Shown: positions 26,853 to 36,304 of the stretch, piece after piece | Layout of the letters: each line of letters opens with the position of its first letter | Position numbering within the stretch: the stretch's first letter is position 1 | Assembly (NCBI GenBank): GCA_019746355.1 | Contig: JAIESC010000057.1 | Coordinates: forward strand, 1 to 52,613 | DNA: 52,613 bases | From: Xanthobacteraceae bacterium | Lineage (GTDB): Bacteria; Pseudomonadota; Alphaproteobacteria; Rhizobiales; Xanthobacteraceae | Reading direction: 5' to 3' | The notes under the pieces: generated by a model | The model's database searches: none | Seen by the model: the letters and a program-made list of their open reading frames with translations, nothing else | Told to the model about the DNA's origin: nothing | Position numbers and translations under genes: made by a program

Positions 26853-27353
26853 TCAGAGACCGTCGAAGGCGCTCGGATAGGACACCTGGCCGGCCTTCGG
26901 CGCATCCGGCGCAAGCGTCAGCGCCTGAAAGTAGGGCCCGGCGTAGCGCGACACGAAGCCTTCCATTACCGTGAAGCCGAAGCGGCCATAATAGGCCGGA
27001 TCGCCGAGCACGAACACGAGCCGCTCGGCGCGGTCCGTGAGGCGGGCGAGACCGTCGCGGATCAGCGCGCCACCGATGCCCCGGCGCTGCAGCGGCGGCG
27101 AAACGCCGACCGGCGCGAGGCCCACCACGGGCACGTTGCGCTCATGGAGCTGAAGCACCAGCCGGGGAAACCCGACGTATCCTGCGATGCCTTCGCTGTT
27201 CTCGGCGACGAGCGACAGGACGAAATCGCCATCGGCACGCAGTCGTTCGACCACCTTCGACTCAGTCTCGCCGCCGAACGCGGCATCGAGCAACGCACGC
27301 ACGCTCGCGGCGTCCTCCGGACGCTCCGGACGGATGTTCAGAGCTTCGCTCAT
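26853..27353 (-). CDS. GNAT-family N-acetyltransferase (YhbS-like)
   Basis: A 166-residue acetyltransferase. The acetyl-CoA loop is [15 protein letters not shown] (Q/RxxGxG/A type). [17 protein letters not shown] is the stretch typical of YhbS-like members. The acceptor is unknown. Its start codon overlaps the fmt stop (ATGA, 27350-27353), so it is translationally coupled to fmt. That placement in a translation-related operon hints at a protein or tRNA-linked acceptor, but this is only inference. Confidence 0.9.
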   Translation of the reverse strand: MSEALNIRPERPEDAASVRALLDAAFGGETESKVVERLRADGDFVLSLVAENSEGIAGYVGFPRLVLQLHERNVPVVGLAPVGVSPPLQRRGIGGALIRDGLARLTDRAERLVFVLGDPAYYGRFGFTVMEGFVSRYAGPYFQALTLAPDAPKAGQVSYPSAFDGL

Positions 27354-28273
27354 GCGAGCCGCGTGCCGGCCTTCACCGGCGCGCCGCGCAGGAAGTCTTC
27401 CGCGCGCATCGGCTTGCCGCCGGCCTTCTGCAGCTCGACGATCCGCACCGCGCCGCTTAAGCAGGCAATCGTCAGGCGATCGTCGAGCACGGTGCCCGGC
27501 GTACCGCTGCCTTCGCCCCGGGCGCTGCGCAGTACCTTGATGCGGTCCTTGCCCAGCTCGAACCAGGCGCCGGGGAATGGCGCGAGCCCGCGCATGTGAT
27601 CATGTACGTTGTTCCACGGCCGGTCCCAGTCGATCCGGGTCTCACCCTTGTCGATCTTCGCCGCGTAAGTAACGCCTTCCGCGGGCTGCGGCGTGAACGT
27701 CAGCCGGCCCTGCTCGAGCTCGGAGATTGCCCGCGCCATCAGCTTAGCGCCGCGCGGCGCCATGGTGTCGTGCAACTCGCCCGCGGTCATCGCCACGCCG
27801 ATCGGAATGCGCTCGATCAGCGCCATGTCGCCGGTGTCGAGGCCCTCGTCCATCTTCATCACCGTGACGCCGGTCTCGGCATCGCCCGCCATGATGGCGC
27901 GGTTGATCGGCGCTGCGCCACGCCAGCGCGGCAGCAGCGACGCATGCAGGTTGAAGCAGCCGTGTTGCGGCGCGTTGAGGATCGGCTTCGGCAGGATCAG
28001 GCCATACGCGACAACCACCGCGGCATCGGCGTTGTGCGCGGCAAAGGCCGCCTGCTCCTCGGCGCCCTTGAGCGAAGCGGGCGTGAACACCGGGATGCCA
28101 AGCCGCCGCGCCTCACGCTCGACCGGCGACGGCACCAGCTCAAGCCCGCGGCGGCCGCCGGGCTTCGCCGCGCGCGTATAGACCGCGGCGATCTTGCGGC
28201 CGCTGCCTGCAAGCTCCAGAAGCGTCGGCACAGCGAAATCGGGCGTGCCCATGAACACGAGGCGAAGCGGCAT
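27350..28273 (-). CDS. fmt: Methionyl-tRNA formyltransferase
   Basis: Formylates the amino group of initiator methionyl-tRNA using 10-formyltetrahydrofolate. The 307-residue length is standard. [16 protein letters not shown] opens the N-terminal hydrolase fold, [16 protein letters not shown] holds the catalytic asparagine and histidine, and [15 protein letters not shown] follows. The C-terminal beta-barrel domain that grips the tRNA runs from about residue 205. It lies five bases behind def, the deformylase that removes this group later, in the usual def-fmt pair. Confidence 0.97.
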   Translation of the reverse strand: MPLRLVFMGTPDFAVPTLLELAGSGRKIAAVYTRAAKPGGRRGLELVPSPVEREARRLGIPVFTPASLKGAEEQAAFAAHNADAAVVVAYGLILPKPILNAPQHGCFNLHASLLPRWRGAAPINRAIMAGDAETGVTVMKMDEGLDTGDMALIERIPIGVAMTAGELHDTMAPRGAKLMARAISELEQGRLTFTPQPAEGVTYAAKIDKGETRIDWDRPWNNVHDHMRGLAPFPGAWFELGKDRIKVLRSARGEGSGTPGTVLDDRLTIACLSGAVRIVELQKAGGKPMRAEDFLRGAPVKAGTRLA

Positions 28274-28278
28274 AAAAA

Positions 28279-28806
28279 CTACTCCGCCGCGCGCTTGCCG
28301 GCCTGCTTGAACTGCTTGGTGAATTTCTTGATGACGCGGTCGCGCTTCAATTTGGAAATATGGTCGATGAAGAGAACGCCGTTGAGGTGGTCGATCTCAT
28401 GTTGCAGGCAGGTGGCGAGCAGGCCGTTCGCCTCCATCTCCTGCTCCTTGCCGTCGAGATCGAGATATCTGACCTTCACCTCGGCCGGGCGCTCGACCTC
28501 CTCGTAGTATTCCGGAATCGAGAGGCAGCCCTCCTCGTGGACGTTCTTGGTCTCGGACTTCGCGACCAGCTCCGGATTGATGAACACGCGCGGCTGCTTC
28601 GGCTCGTCCTTTTTGGCGAGGTCCATGGTGACGACCCGCACCGGCTCGCCGATCTGGATCGCTGCGAGCCCGATGCCGGGGGCCTCGTACATGGTCTCGA
28701 ACATGTCCTCGACGAGCTTTTTGGTCGCCGCGTCGATCTTTGCCACAGGCTTGGAGACCTGCCGCAGCCGCTTGTCCGGCAAAATGAGGATTTCTCGCAG
28801 CGCCAT
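28279..28806 (-). CDS. def: Peptide deformylase
   Basis: Removes the N-formyl group from nascent proteins. A 175-residue type I enzyme: motif 1 [10 protein letters not shown] (44-53), motif 2 EEGCLS (91-96) with metal ligand C94, and motif 3 QHEIDHLNG with H136, catalytic E137 and H140. ATG 28806 gives the standard [15 protein letters not shown] start; a TTG five codons earlier is possible and has an AAGG nearer to it. It leads the def-fmt-acetyltransferase-truA operon and is divergent from rmuC; the two starts are 152 bases apart and share a promoter region. Confidence 0.97.
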   Translation of the reverse strand: MALREILILPDKRLRQVSKPVAKIDAATKKLVEDMFETMYEAPGIGLAAIQIGEPVRVVTMDLAKKDEPKQPRVFINPELVAKSETKNVHEEGCLSIPEYYEEVERPAEVKVRYLDLDGKEQEMEANGLLATCLQHEIDHLNGVLFIDHISKLKRDRVIKKFTKQFKQAGKRAAE

Positions 28807-28958
28807 ATGGTTACACGCCAATGCCTTGCACCGTTGGCCGCGATTTAAGGGCTGGACTTCGGCGGGTCAATGTGTTCTCTGTTTGTTCCTTTGAGATTCT
28901 GGTCGACAGGGCTTCGCCGGTCCGAAGGGCAAAAGCCGAATCGCGTAAAGACAGCATC

Positions 28959-30089
28959 ATGGAAACCGCCATCCTCGTCGCGCTCGGTCTGGTCGTGGGG
29001 CTCGCCATCGCGGGTCTCGCCGTGTTCGTCGCGCGGACCCGGATGCCAGCCGAAGACCCCACCGCGGCGCAGCGCGCCGCCGAGCAGGCCGCCGCCGCGC
29101 AACTCGCCGATCAGCGGATCGTCGAGCTCGGCGCCCGGGTGCAGGCGATGGGCGAGCTTCTCGCCAAGGCGCAGACGCAGTTGCAGAGCTCGGTGCACGA
29201 GCGGCTCGACGCGGTGACCCAGCACCTCGGCACCTCGGTGCAGAACGCGACCAGGCACACCACCGAGAACCTGCAGAAGCTCAACGAGCGCCTGGCCGTC
29301 ATCGACAACGCGCAGCGGAACCTGACCGACCTCGCCTCGCAGGTCACCTCGCTGCAAAGCGTCCTGACCAACAAGCAGTCGCGCGGCGCGTTCGGCCAGG
29401 CGCGCATGGAATCGATCGTGCAGGACGGCCTGCCGAAGGGCGCCTACGAATTCCAGTACACGCTCTCCAACCGCACCCGCCCGGACTGCTGCGTGTTCAT
29501 GCCCGACAAGCGGCCGCTCATCATCGACGCGAAGTTTCCGCTGGAGGGCGTCACCGCTTTTCGCGAAGCCAAGTCTGACGACGAGAAGCGGCTCGCCACG
29601 CAACGGCTGCGTCAGGACGTGACGCGGCACTTCAGCGAGATTGCGGAAAAGTATCTGATCCCGGGCGAGACGCACGAGATGGCGCTGATGTTCGTGCCGT
29701 CGGAATCGGTCTATGCCGAGATTTACGACAACTTCGACGATCTCGTGCAAAAGGCCTATCGCGCGCGTGTGGTGATGGTCTCGCCGGCGCTGCTGATGCT
29801 GGCGATCCAGGTGGTGCAGCAGATCCAGAAAGATGCGCGGATGCGCGAGGCCGCCGACCAGATCCGCGACGAGGTCGGCCACCTGATGGGCGACATCGGC
29901 CGGCTCGGCGACCGGGTCCGCAAGCTGCAGCAGCACTTCAACCAGTCGAACGAGGATGTCCGGCAGGCGCTGATCTCGATCGAGAAGATCGAGACGCGCG
30001 GCGAGCGCATCCGGCAGGTCGAGGTCGGCGAGTTGGAAGAGGCGAGCGACGACATCGGCCCGATGCGGCGGCTCGGCGCGGCGGAGTGA
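28959..30089 (+). CDS. rmuC: DNA recombination protein RmuC
   Basis: A 376-residue inner-membrane-anchored protein of the RmuC family (PF02646), which limits inversions between short inverted repeats; a nuclease-like fold is predicted. One membrane helix (residues 4-26) is followed by a long coiled coil (about 30-140, Gln/Ala/Glu-rich) and the RmuC domain from about 145, where PLIIDAKFPLEGV and EMALMFVPSESVYAEI are diagnostic. ATG 28959 is chosen because it starts at the membrane helix; the open frame reaches back to 28821 without ribosome site or family character. Confidence 0.93.
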   Translation: METAILVALGLVVGLAIAGLAVFVARTRMPAEDPTAAQRAAEQAAAAQLADQRIVELGARVQAMGELLAKAQTQLQSSVHERLDAVTQHLGTSVQNATRHTTENLQKLNERLAVIDNAQRNLTDLASQVTSLQSVLTNKQSRGAFGQARMESIVQDGLPKGAYEFQYTLSNRTRPDCCVFMPDKRPLIIDAKFPLEGVTAFREAKSDDEKRLATQRLRQDVTRHFSEIAEKYLIPGETHEMALMFVPSESVYAEIYDNFDDLVQKAYRARVVMVSPALLMLAIQVVQQIQKDARMREAADQIRDEVGHLMGDIGRLGDRVRKLQQHFNQSNEDVRQALISIEKIETRGERIRQVEVGELEEASDDIGPMRRLGAAE

Positions 30090-30147
30090 ATTTTGCTTTC
30101 CGGTGCGGATTGGCTAGAACAGCCGCCGACCCGCGGGGAACTCCGGA

Positions 30148-31524
30148 ATGACCGCAGCGGCTGAAACCAAGCCGGCGAAACCCACCTGGACCGAAGCCTT
30201 CGCGGTTTACCTGAAGCCGCGCGTGCTAATCGTGCTGTTTCTCGGCTTTTCCGCGGGCCTGCCGCTCGCGCTGTCGGGTTCGACGTTGTCGGTGTGGATG
30301 CGCGAGGCGGGCGTCGATCTCGGCACCATCGGGCTGTTCACGCTGGTCGGCACGCCCTACACCATCAAGTTCCTGTGGGCGCCGGCCGTCGACGCGCTCG
30401 ACGTGCCGGTGCTCTCGGCCTGGCTCGGCCGTCGTCGCGGCTGGCTCGTGCTGTCACAGCTTCTGATGATGGCGGCGATCATCCTGCTGGCGCTATGCAA
30501 CCCGAAAATCTCTCCCTGGTATCTGGTGTTCGGCGCGGCGCTGCTGGTCGCCGCCGCCTCCGCCACGCAGGACATCGTCATCGACGCCTTCCGGATCGAG
30601 AGTCTCGACACCAGCGAGCAGGCAGCCGGCATGGCGTCTTACGTCGCGGCCTACCGCGTCGGCATGCTGGTCTCGACCGCGGGCGCGCTGTTCATCGTCA
30701 CCGGCTTCGAGGACTTCGGCTTCGGCAAGGATCTCGCCTGGTCGCTCGGCTATGTCACCATGGCGGCGTTTGTCGGGATCGGCGTCGTCACGGCGCTGCT
30801 TGCGACCGAGCCCGCACGCTCGGCGCCGGTCAGCGCCGAGCACGAGAAGCACGCCGCCGACAACCCGTTGCTGCGCGTCATGCAGACCGCGATCAGCGCC
30901 TTCTCTGAATTTCTCACCCGCGAGATGGCCCTGGTCGCGCTGGCTTTCGTCATCCTCTACAAGTTCTGCGATGCCTTCGCCGGCGCAATGACGACGCCGT
31001 TCGTGATTGATTTGGGTTTCACCCGCAACGACTACGCCGCTATCGTCAAGGGCGTGGGCCTTGCCGCCACGCTGATCGGCGGCTTTGCCGGCGGCTTCGT
31101 CGCCCGCGCCTATCCGCTCGCAACCAGCCTTTGGATCGGCGCATTCCTGCAGATGGCGTCGAACCTGGTGTTCACCGGCCTGGCCTTTGCCGGACAGAGC
31201 TACTGGGCGCTGACCGCCGCCATCATCGCCGAGAACTTCACCGGCGCGATCGGCACCGTGATCTTCGTCGCTTATCTCTCGGCGCTGTGCCAGTCGCCGC
31301 TGCATACGGCGACGCAATATGCGCTTTTGACCGCGCTCTCTGCCGTGGGCCGCACCTATCTCTCGTCCGGTGCCGGATTTTTCGCCGAAGCCGCCGGCTG
31401 GATCTGGTTCTTCACGCTGAGCGCGCTGACCGCGCTGCCGAGCCTCGCACTGCTGTGGTGGCTGCAGGTGCGAGGGCATTTCGACCGGCTCGGGCCGGCG
31501 AAGGTTACGTCCGCCGACGACTAA
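30148..31524 (+). CDS. ampG: AmpG-type muropeptide permease (MFS)
   Basis: A 458-residue inner-membrane transporter with about 12-14 hydrophobic segments. AmpG brings anhydro-muropeptides from peptidoglycan turnover back to the cytoplasm. The [20 protein letters not shown] stretch in the first segment, [33 protein letters not shown] and the later [12 protein letters not shown] loop are characteristic. ATG 30148 follows a short gap after rmuC (58 bases). Its last four bases overlap the convergent recR stop region. No ampR or beta-lactamase gene is near. Confidence 0.92.
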   Translation: MTAAAETKPAKPTWTEAFAVYLKPRVLIVLFLGFSAGLPLALSGSTLSVWMREAGVDLGTIGLFTLVGTPYTIKFLWAPAVDALDVPVLSAWLGRRRGWLVLSQLLMMAAIILLALCNPKISPWYLVFGAALLVAAASATQDIVIDAFRIESLDTSEQAAGMASYVAAYRVGMLVSTAGALFIVTGFEDFGFGKDLAWSLGYVTMAAFVGIGVVTALLATEPARSAPVSAEHEKHAADNPLLRVMQTAISAFSEFLTREMALVALAFVILYKFCDAFAGAMTTPFVIDLGFTRNDYAAIVKGVGLAATLIGGFAGGFVARAYPLATSLWIGAFLQMASNLVFTGLAFAGQSYWALTAAIIAENFTGAIGTVIFVAYLSALCQSPLHTATQYALLTALSAVGRTYLSSGAGFFAEAAGWIWFFTLSALTALPSLALLWWLQVRGHFDRLGPAKVTSADD

Positions 31525-32126
31525 AGCGGCGTCCGGCTCCGGATCGCCGCCGACAGCGTGCCCTCGTCGAGATAGTCGAGCTCGCCGCCGACCGGCACGC
31601 CGTGCGCAAGGCGCGTCACCGTGACGTTCGCATCGTGCAACAGATCGGTGATGTAGTGCGCCGTGGTCTGGCCGTCGACCGTGGCGTTGAGCGCGAGCAC
31701 GACCTCATTCACCTCGGGATCGTGCGCCCGCGTGATCAGCGCGTCGATGGTCAATTCCGCAGGCCCGACGCCATCGAGCGGCGACAGCGTGCCGCCGAGC
31801 ACATGGTAGCGCGCGTTCAGCACACCTGCGCGCTCCAGTGCCCACACGTCGGCGACGTCCGCCACGACGATGATCACCGAGCGGTCGCGCCGCACGTCCG
31901 TGCAAACCGTGCAAGGATCGATGGTGTCGATATTGCCGCAGGTCTTGCAGACGACAATCTTGTCGATCGCGGTCTGCAGCGCCGCGGCAAGCGGCGCCAT
32001 CAGCGGCTCGCGCTTCTTGATCAGGTGCAGCGCCGCGCGCCGCGCCGAGCGGGGCCCAAGCCCCGGCAGGCGCGCCAGCAACTGGATCAGGCGCTCGATC
32101 TCAGGTCCGGCAGTGGATTTGGGCAT
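31521..32126 (-). CDS. recR: Recombination mediator RecR
   Basis: A 201-residue DNA-binding protein acting with RecF/RecO to load RecA on gapped DNA. In order: helix-hairpin-helix [19 protein letters not shown], a four-cysteine zinc finger C60-C63-C72-C75, a Toprim domain ([16 protein letters not shown] onward), and the C-terminal [20 protein letters not shown]. All parts are intact. It follows ybaB and dnaX in the conserved dnaX-ybaB-recR order, separated from ybaB by about 140 bases holding a REP-like pair. Confidence 0.97.
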   Translation of the reverse strand: MPKSTAGPEIERLIQLLARLPGLGPRSARRAALHLIKKREPLMAPLAAALQTAIDKIVVCKTCGNIDTIDPCTVCTDVRRDRSVIIVVADVADVWALERAGVLNARYHVLGGTLSPLDGVGPAELTIDALITRAHDPEVNEVVLALNATVDGQTTAHYITDLLHDANVTVTRLAHGVPVGGELDYLDEGTLSAAIRSRTPL

Positions 32127-32162
32127 CGCTATGCTTGGAGTAGATAGTCGAAGTTATTCGTC

Positions 32163-32237
32163 ATGGCCGGGCTTGTCCCGGCCATCCACGCCTTTCTTTT
32201 GAAGCCAGACGTGGATGCCCGCCGCAAGCGCGGGCAT
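32163..32237. repeat. Paired REP-like palindromes between recR and ybaB
   Basis: The first hairpin has perfect 9-base arms ATGGCCGGG/CCCGGCCAT (32163-32185). The second has arms ATGCCCGC/GCGGGCAT (32215-32237). The flanks ATCCACG and CGTGGAT between them are also inverted, so the pair can fold into one larger structure. It lies inside the dnaX-ybaB-recR gene group and might reduce read-through to recR. Confidence 0.8.
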
Positions 32238-32266
32238 AACGACGGTTAGACCCGCAAATTGGCCAA

Positions 32267-32593
32267 TCAGAACAGCTTCAGTCCCGGCGGCAGCGGCAGG
32301 CCGCCGGTCAGCGACTTCATCTTTTCCTGCATCACCGTCTCGGCCTTGCGGCGGCCGTCGGCGTGGGCCGCGACCAGCAGGTCCTCGAGGATTTCCTTTT
32401 CCTCGGCCTTCATCAGCGAGTCGTCGACCTTGACGCCCTTGAGCTCGCCCTTGGCGGTGAGCGTCACCGTCACCATGCCGCCGCCGGCCGTGCCCTCGAC
32501 CTCGATCCGGTCGAGCTCGGCCTGCATCTCCTGCATCTTGCTCTGCAGCTGAGCGGCCTGCTTCATCAGGCCCATCATGTCGCCGAGTGCCAT
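32267..32593 (-). CDS. ybaB: YbaB/EbfC nucleoid-associated protein
   Basis: A 108-residue DNA-binding protein of the YbaB/EbfC family (PF02575), a dimer that coats DNA. The family opening LGDMMGLMKQAAQLQSKMQE, the VEGTAGGGMVTVTLTAKGEL core and the ILEDLLVAAHADGRRK region are clear. ATG 32593 lies 11 bases behind dnaX, so the two are cotranscribed. The C-terminal LTGGLPLPPGLKLF tail is typical of alphaproteobacterial members. Confidence 0.96.
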   Translation of the reverse strand: MALGDMMGLMKQAAQLQSKMQEMQAELDRIEVEGTAGGGMVTVTLTAKGELKGVKVDDSLMKAEEKEILEDLLVAAHADGRRKAETVMQEKMKSLTGGLPLPPGLKLF

Positions 32594-32604
32594 GTTTCTA
32601 CCCG

Positions 32605-34488
32605 CTAGTCGTCGCGTTCCCAGTTGTCGCCGAAGCCGTCCTCGTCGGACAGTGGAATGTCCGGATCGGGCAGCGGCGGAAGCGGCATATCCTGCGCGAT
32701 GTCCTTCTGGCCGCGCACGCCGACAATCTCCGCGCCGGGAAATCGTTCCAGCACCGCCTTGACCAGCGGATCGGCGCGCACGCCGATCTCGAGCTCGGCC
32801 TTCTGCGCATCGGCCACGGATTTCAGCGTCGGCGCGCCCTGCTCGCGCGAGATCACCACCACCCACGGCCGGCCGGTCCATTGCTGCAGCTTGCGCGACA
32901 GATCGTTGACCAGCACCTTGGATGCGGACGGCTCCAACGCGATCTCGAGCTGACCGTCCTCGAGACGGACCAGCCGCATGTCGCGCTCCAGCGCGAGCTT
33001 CATCTGGATGTCGCGCTTGTCGGCGGCAAGCGCCACAAGCTCGGCAAACGTGCGGATGGCGAGTGCAGGCGCGCCTTGCGGCTGCGGCACAGACTGAGCC
33101 ACTGGATCGCCCGCCGGACGCGCCACGGCCGCAGCGCGGGGCGCGCCGCGCGGCGTGTCATAGCGCGGCGCATGAGCCGAAGCGGGGGCCGGAGCCACCG
33201 AGGCCGCGCCCGAACCCGCCGATGCCCCGCCATTGCCTTGCAGCTGTGGCGACGCGCCACCGCCATTGTCGATCGCGCGGATCGCTTCGTCGGGCGTCGG
33301 CAGATCGGCGACGTAAGCGATCCGCACCAGCACCATCTCGGCGGCGGCGAGCGGCCGTCCGGCCTCCTCCACCTCGGCTGTGCCCTTGAGCAGCATCTGC
33401 CAGGTGCGCGAGAGCACGCGCATCGACAGCGACAGCGCCATCGCGCGGCCCCGGGTGCGCTCGGCCTCGCCGAGCGAGACATCGTCGGCGACCGACGGCA
33501 CCACCTTCATGCGGGTCACGAAATGCGTGAACTCGGCGAGGTCCGCGATCACCACCGCGGGATCAGCGCCAATGTCATACTGCTCGCGCAGCTCCTTGAG
33601 CGCGGCGGCAACGTCGCCCTTCATCAACGCTTCGAACAGATCGATGATGCGGGTGCGGTCGGCGAGCCCGAGCATCTGCCGCACGTCCTCGGCGCGGACC
33701 TTGCCCGCGGCGTGCGCGATCGCCTGATCCAGCAACGACAGTGAATCGCGCACCGAGCCTTCGGCCGCTCGCGCGATCAGCGCCAGCGCCTCCTGCTCGA
33801 CCTCGATCCCTTCCTTGCCGGCGATGCTGCCGAGATGCGTCACCAGCGTCGCCGCGTCGATCCGGCGCAGGTCGAAGCGCTGGCAGCGCGACAGCACGGT
33901 CACCGGCACCTCCCGGATCTCGGTGGTCGCGAAGATGAACTTGGCGTGCGGCGGCGGCTCCTCGAGCGTCTTCAACAGCGCGTTGAACGCCGCGGTCGAC
34001 AGCATGTGCACTTCGTCGAGGATGTAGACCTTGTAGCGCGCGTTGACCGGCGCATAGCGGATCGCGTCGTTGATTTGCCGCACGTCGTCGACGCCGTTGT
34101 GCGAGGCGGCGTCCATCTCGATCACGTCGATGTGCCGGCTCTCCATGATCGCCTGGCAGTGCAGGCCGAAGGTCGGCAGGTTGATGGTCGGGCCCTTCAC
34201 CGAGCCGTCCGGCAATTCGTAGTTGAGCGCGCGGGCGAGGATGCGGGCGGTGGTTGTCTTGCCGACGCCGCGTACGCCGGTGAGGATCCAGGCCTGCGGG
34301 ATGCGCCCAGTCTCGAACGCGTTCGAGATGGTGCGGACCATCGCCTCCTGGCCGATCAGGTCGGCGAAATTGGACGGGCGGTATTTGCGCGCCAGCACGC
34401 GATAAGACGCCGCCGCGGCGTCGCCGCTTAGCCCGCCCAGTTCCAGGCCCGCCTGAGCGGCCTTGTCGCGCTTGGTGGCGTCGTTCAT
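32605..34488 (-). CDS. dnaX: DNA polymerase III subunit gamma/tau
   Basis: A 627-residue clamp-loader ATPase that ties the replicative polymerase to the helicase. The AAA+ part begins with YRVLARKYRPSNFADLIGQE, Walker A is GVRGVGKTT (71-79), Walker B ends in DEVH (158-161), and the VLSRCQRFDLRRID stretch carries sensor and trigger arginines. The zinc-binding region of E. coli DnaX keeps only one cysteine (C111), the others being replaced, as I recall for many alphaproteobacteria. A Pro/Ala-rich linker (about 405-480) precedes the C-terminal tau part. No slippery A-run was noticed for making gamma by frameshift. Confidence 0.97.
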   Translation of the reverse strand: MNDATKRDKAAQAGLELGGLSGDAAAASYRVLARKYRPSNFADLIGQEAMVRTISNAFETGRIPQAWILTGVRGVGKTTTARILARALNYELPDGSVKGPTINLPTFGLHCQAIMESRHIDVIEMDAASHNGVDDVRQINDAIRYAPVNARYKVYILDEVHMLSTAAFNALLKTLEEPPPHAKFIFATTEIREVPVTVLSRCQRFDLRRIDAATLVTHLGSIAGKEGIEVEQEALALIARAAEGSVRDSLSLLDQAIAHAAGKVRAEDVRQMLGLADRTRIIDLFEALMKGDVAAALKELREQYDIGADPAVVIADLAEFTHFVTRMKVVPSVADDVSLGEAERTRGRAMALSLSMRVLSRTWQMLLKGTAEVEEAGRPLAAAEMVLVRIAYVADLPTPDEAIRAIDNGGGASPQLQGNGGASAGSGAASVAPAPASAHAPRYDTPRGAPRAAAVARPAGDPVAQSVPQPQGAPALAIRTFAELVALAADKRDIQMKLALERDMRLVRLEDGQLEIALEPSASKVLVNDLSRKLQQWTGRPWVVVISREQGAPTLKSVADAQKAELEIGVRADPLVKAVLERFPGAEIVGVRGQKDIAQDMPLPPLPDPDIPLSDEDGFGDNWERDD

Positions 34489-34648
34489 GCCCTGTGGCTT
34501 GGTCCGTCACAAAAGCCGGGACTTGGTTCTTCGATCTGCCCGGCCGTCCATCTTACGCCCCGACAGGCCAAAGCGCCGCATGAATGCGCGGGCCATCCCC
34601 ACTCCGTCTGGGGCGATCACACGCGCCAGACAATATGGCGGTGAATGG

Positions 34649-34746
34649 GTGGGAGGCTGACGAGCGACCCGATCCGTGCTCGTTAGGGCTGCTTCCTTCC
34701 GGACCTGACCCGGTTGGCGAGTGGCTCGTCCACCGCCAACCTCCCG
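34649..34746 (-). ncRNA. ffs: Small (4.5S-type) signal recognition particle RNA
   Basis: The plus strand at 34687-34710 is the complement of the conserved apical domain, GGTCAGGTCCGGAAGG followed by AAGCAGCC, where Ffh binds and the GGAA tetraloop forms. The ends pair: minus-strand GGGAGG at the 5' side with CCTCCC at the 3' side, closing a rod of about 100 bases. Length fits the short bacterial SRP RNA without Alu domain. It stands upstream of dnaX on the same strand, a common alphaproteobacterial neighbourhood. End points are estimated from pairing to within a few bases. The remaining 34489-34648 and 34747-34835 stretches show no gene. Confidence 0.95.
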
Positions 34747-34835
34747 GCCCCTATATCGGCTGTCCGGCCGGGCAAAGCAAGCGGCGGGAACCCATCGCCT
34801 TTCCTCCCCGGCCCCTCCGGCTAATATCCCCCGCC

Positions 34836-35279
34836 ATGAACCATGACCCTCGCTCCGACGGCTGGGCGCTCGATCCCCTGCTCCAGCGCGACACCACGCC
34901 GGTCGGCGACCTGCCGCTCTGCCGCGTGCTGCTGATCAACGACGCCAACTATCCGTGGATCCTGCTGGTGCCGCGGCGGCGCGACACGGTCGAGATCATC
35001 GACCTCGAATACATCGAGCAGGCGCAGCTCATGACCGAGGTCAGCCACGCCTCGCGCACGCTCAAGGCGATGACCCGCTGCGACAAGATCAACGTCGCGG
35101 CGCTGGGCAATGTGGTTCCGCAGCTTCATGTGCACGTCATCGCCCGCTCACGCGGCGACGCGGCCTGGCCGAAGCCGGTGTGGAACGTTGTGCCGGCGCA
35201 GGACTACGCCCCCGCCGCGCGGGAGAAGCTTGTTGCGACGCTGCGCGAGAACCTGACGCTCACAGGTTTCGCGTCATAG
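34836..35279 (+). CDS. HIT-family protein
   Basis: A 147-residue histidine-triad protein (PF01230 clan) that probably hydrolyses or transfers nucleotide-phosphate bonds. The triad is in VVPQLHVHVIARSRGD; RVLLINDANYPWILLVPRR and LSHASRTLK-like stretches precede it, as in the rhizobial HIT group. ATG 34836 is the first start after the SRP RNA gene region. The last six bases overlap the convergent Rsm22-type gene. Confidence 0.88.
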   Translation: MNHDPRSDGWALDPLLQRDTTPVGDLPLCRVLLINDANYPWILLVPRRRDTVEIIDLEYIEQAQLMTEVSHASRTLKAMTRCDKINVAALGNVVPQLHVHVIARSRGDAAWPKPVWNVVPAQDYAPAAREKLVATLRENLTLTGFAS

Positions 35280-36236
35280 CGAAGAGCCCCAGCCGCAGCG
35301 CGTGGCGCGCTTGAACAATTCGCCGTCGCGGCGCGAGAACAGCTGCTCGCCCACCGATCCGTCCGGACGGCAGAGCTTCAGCGTGACGCGGCCGCTGCCC
35401 TTTCGCGGCCAGGCAATGACGCGGGCGCCTGCCGCGGGCGCGGGCTTTCGCGACAGCGCCACATAGCTGAACTTCTCGTCTTCCCAAGGCACCACGCCGC
35501 CCTTGGCCTGCCGATGCAGCCGCGAGCGCGCGACGCGCTCCGCGAAATGGCACCAGTCCGGCGCCACGAGCGGGCAGTCGCGTGCGTGGGGACATGGCGC
35601 AATCACATACGCACCGCGCTCGATCAGCTGGCGGCGCGCGGCGAGCACCCGCTGCCAGCCGGCCGGCGTTCCTGGCTCAACGATGACCAGCGTGTCGCCG
35701 GTCGCCTGCCACAGCCGGTCCAGAACCTGTGGCCGAGACTCAGGGGCAAGCTCGTTCAGCACATAAGCCATCGCGACCAGATCGCGCGGCGCGCCATCGA
35801 TGGGGTCCGCCGCGATATCCGCACCGCGCCAGGTGCTGCGGGGCAGGCCGGCGTCCGCCGCGAGCGCCTCGCCGCAGGCGCGAAAGACCGGGCTCGCCTC
35901 GACCAGCAGCGCGTCGCCGAGATCAGGCCAGCAATCGGCCGCGGCCCACAGCGCAGTGCCGGGACCCGCGCCGATATCGAGCACGGTCCTGGGCGCAAAA
36001 TCCGGGCGGGCAACGGCCACGGCGGCAAAGCCCGCGCGGACCGCCGCATAGGTCGCCGGCAGACGTACCGCAAGGTAGGCGAGCGCATCCCGATGGCTTC
36101 CGACGTGCAGCGCGCCGTCGCGCCGCTCTTCACGGTAGCGCCGGGAAAGCGCCGCGGCCGTCGCTGCGAGGTCGGCAAGCGGAATCCCGCTCAACGCACG
36201 GTCGACGGCCTGGCGCAACAGGGGTGGCAATTCCAT
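35274..36236 (-). CDS. Rsm22-type small-subunit methyltransferase-like protein
   Basis: A 320-residue member of the Rsm22 family (PF09243), related to mitochondrial small-ribosomal-subunit assembly factors with a SAM-dependent methyltransferase fold. The SAM loop is VLDIGAGPGTALWAA, with the acidic residue after it in LLVEASPVF. A cysteine/histidine cluster (CPHARDCPLVAPDWCHF) late in the protein may hold a metal or an iron-sulfur centre, as proposed for the family. The exact modification is unknown. ATG 36236 is divergent from the glycosyltransferase start, 68 bases away. Confidence 0.9.
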   Translation of the reverse strand: MELPPLLRQAVDRALSGIPLADLAATAAALSRRYREERRDGALHVGSHRDALAYLAVRLPATYAAVRAGFAAVAVARPDFAPRTVLDIGAGPGTALWAAADCWPDLGDALLVEASPVFRACGEALAADAGLPRSTWRGADIAADPIDGAPRDLVAMAYVLNELAPESRPQVLDRLWQATGDTLVIVEPGTPAGWQRVLAARRQLIERGAYVIAPCPHARDCPLVAPDWCHFAERVARSRLHRQAKGGVVPWEDEKFSYVALSRKPAPAAGARVIAWPRKGSGRVTLKLCRPDGSVGEQLFSRRDGELFKRATRCGWGSSL

Positions 36237-36304
36237 CGGGTCCTAGAATAAAACGGCGGCGTGGAAACTGCCAACGAAGCCCGACTGCCGGCGGCCCTAT
36301 TGCG

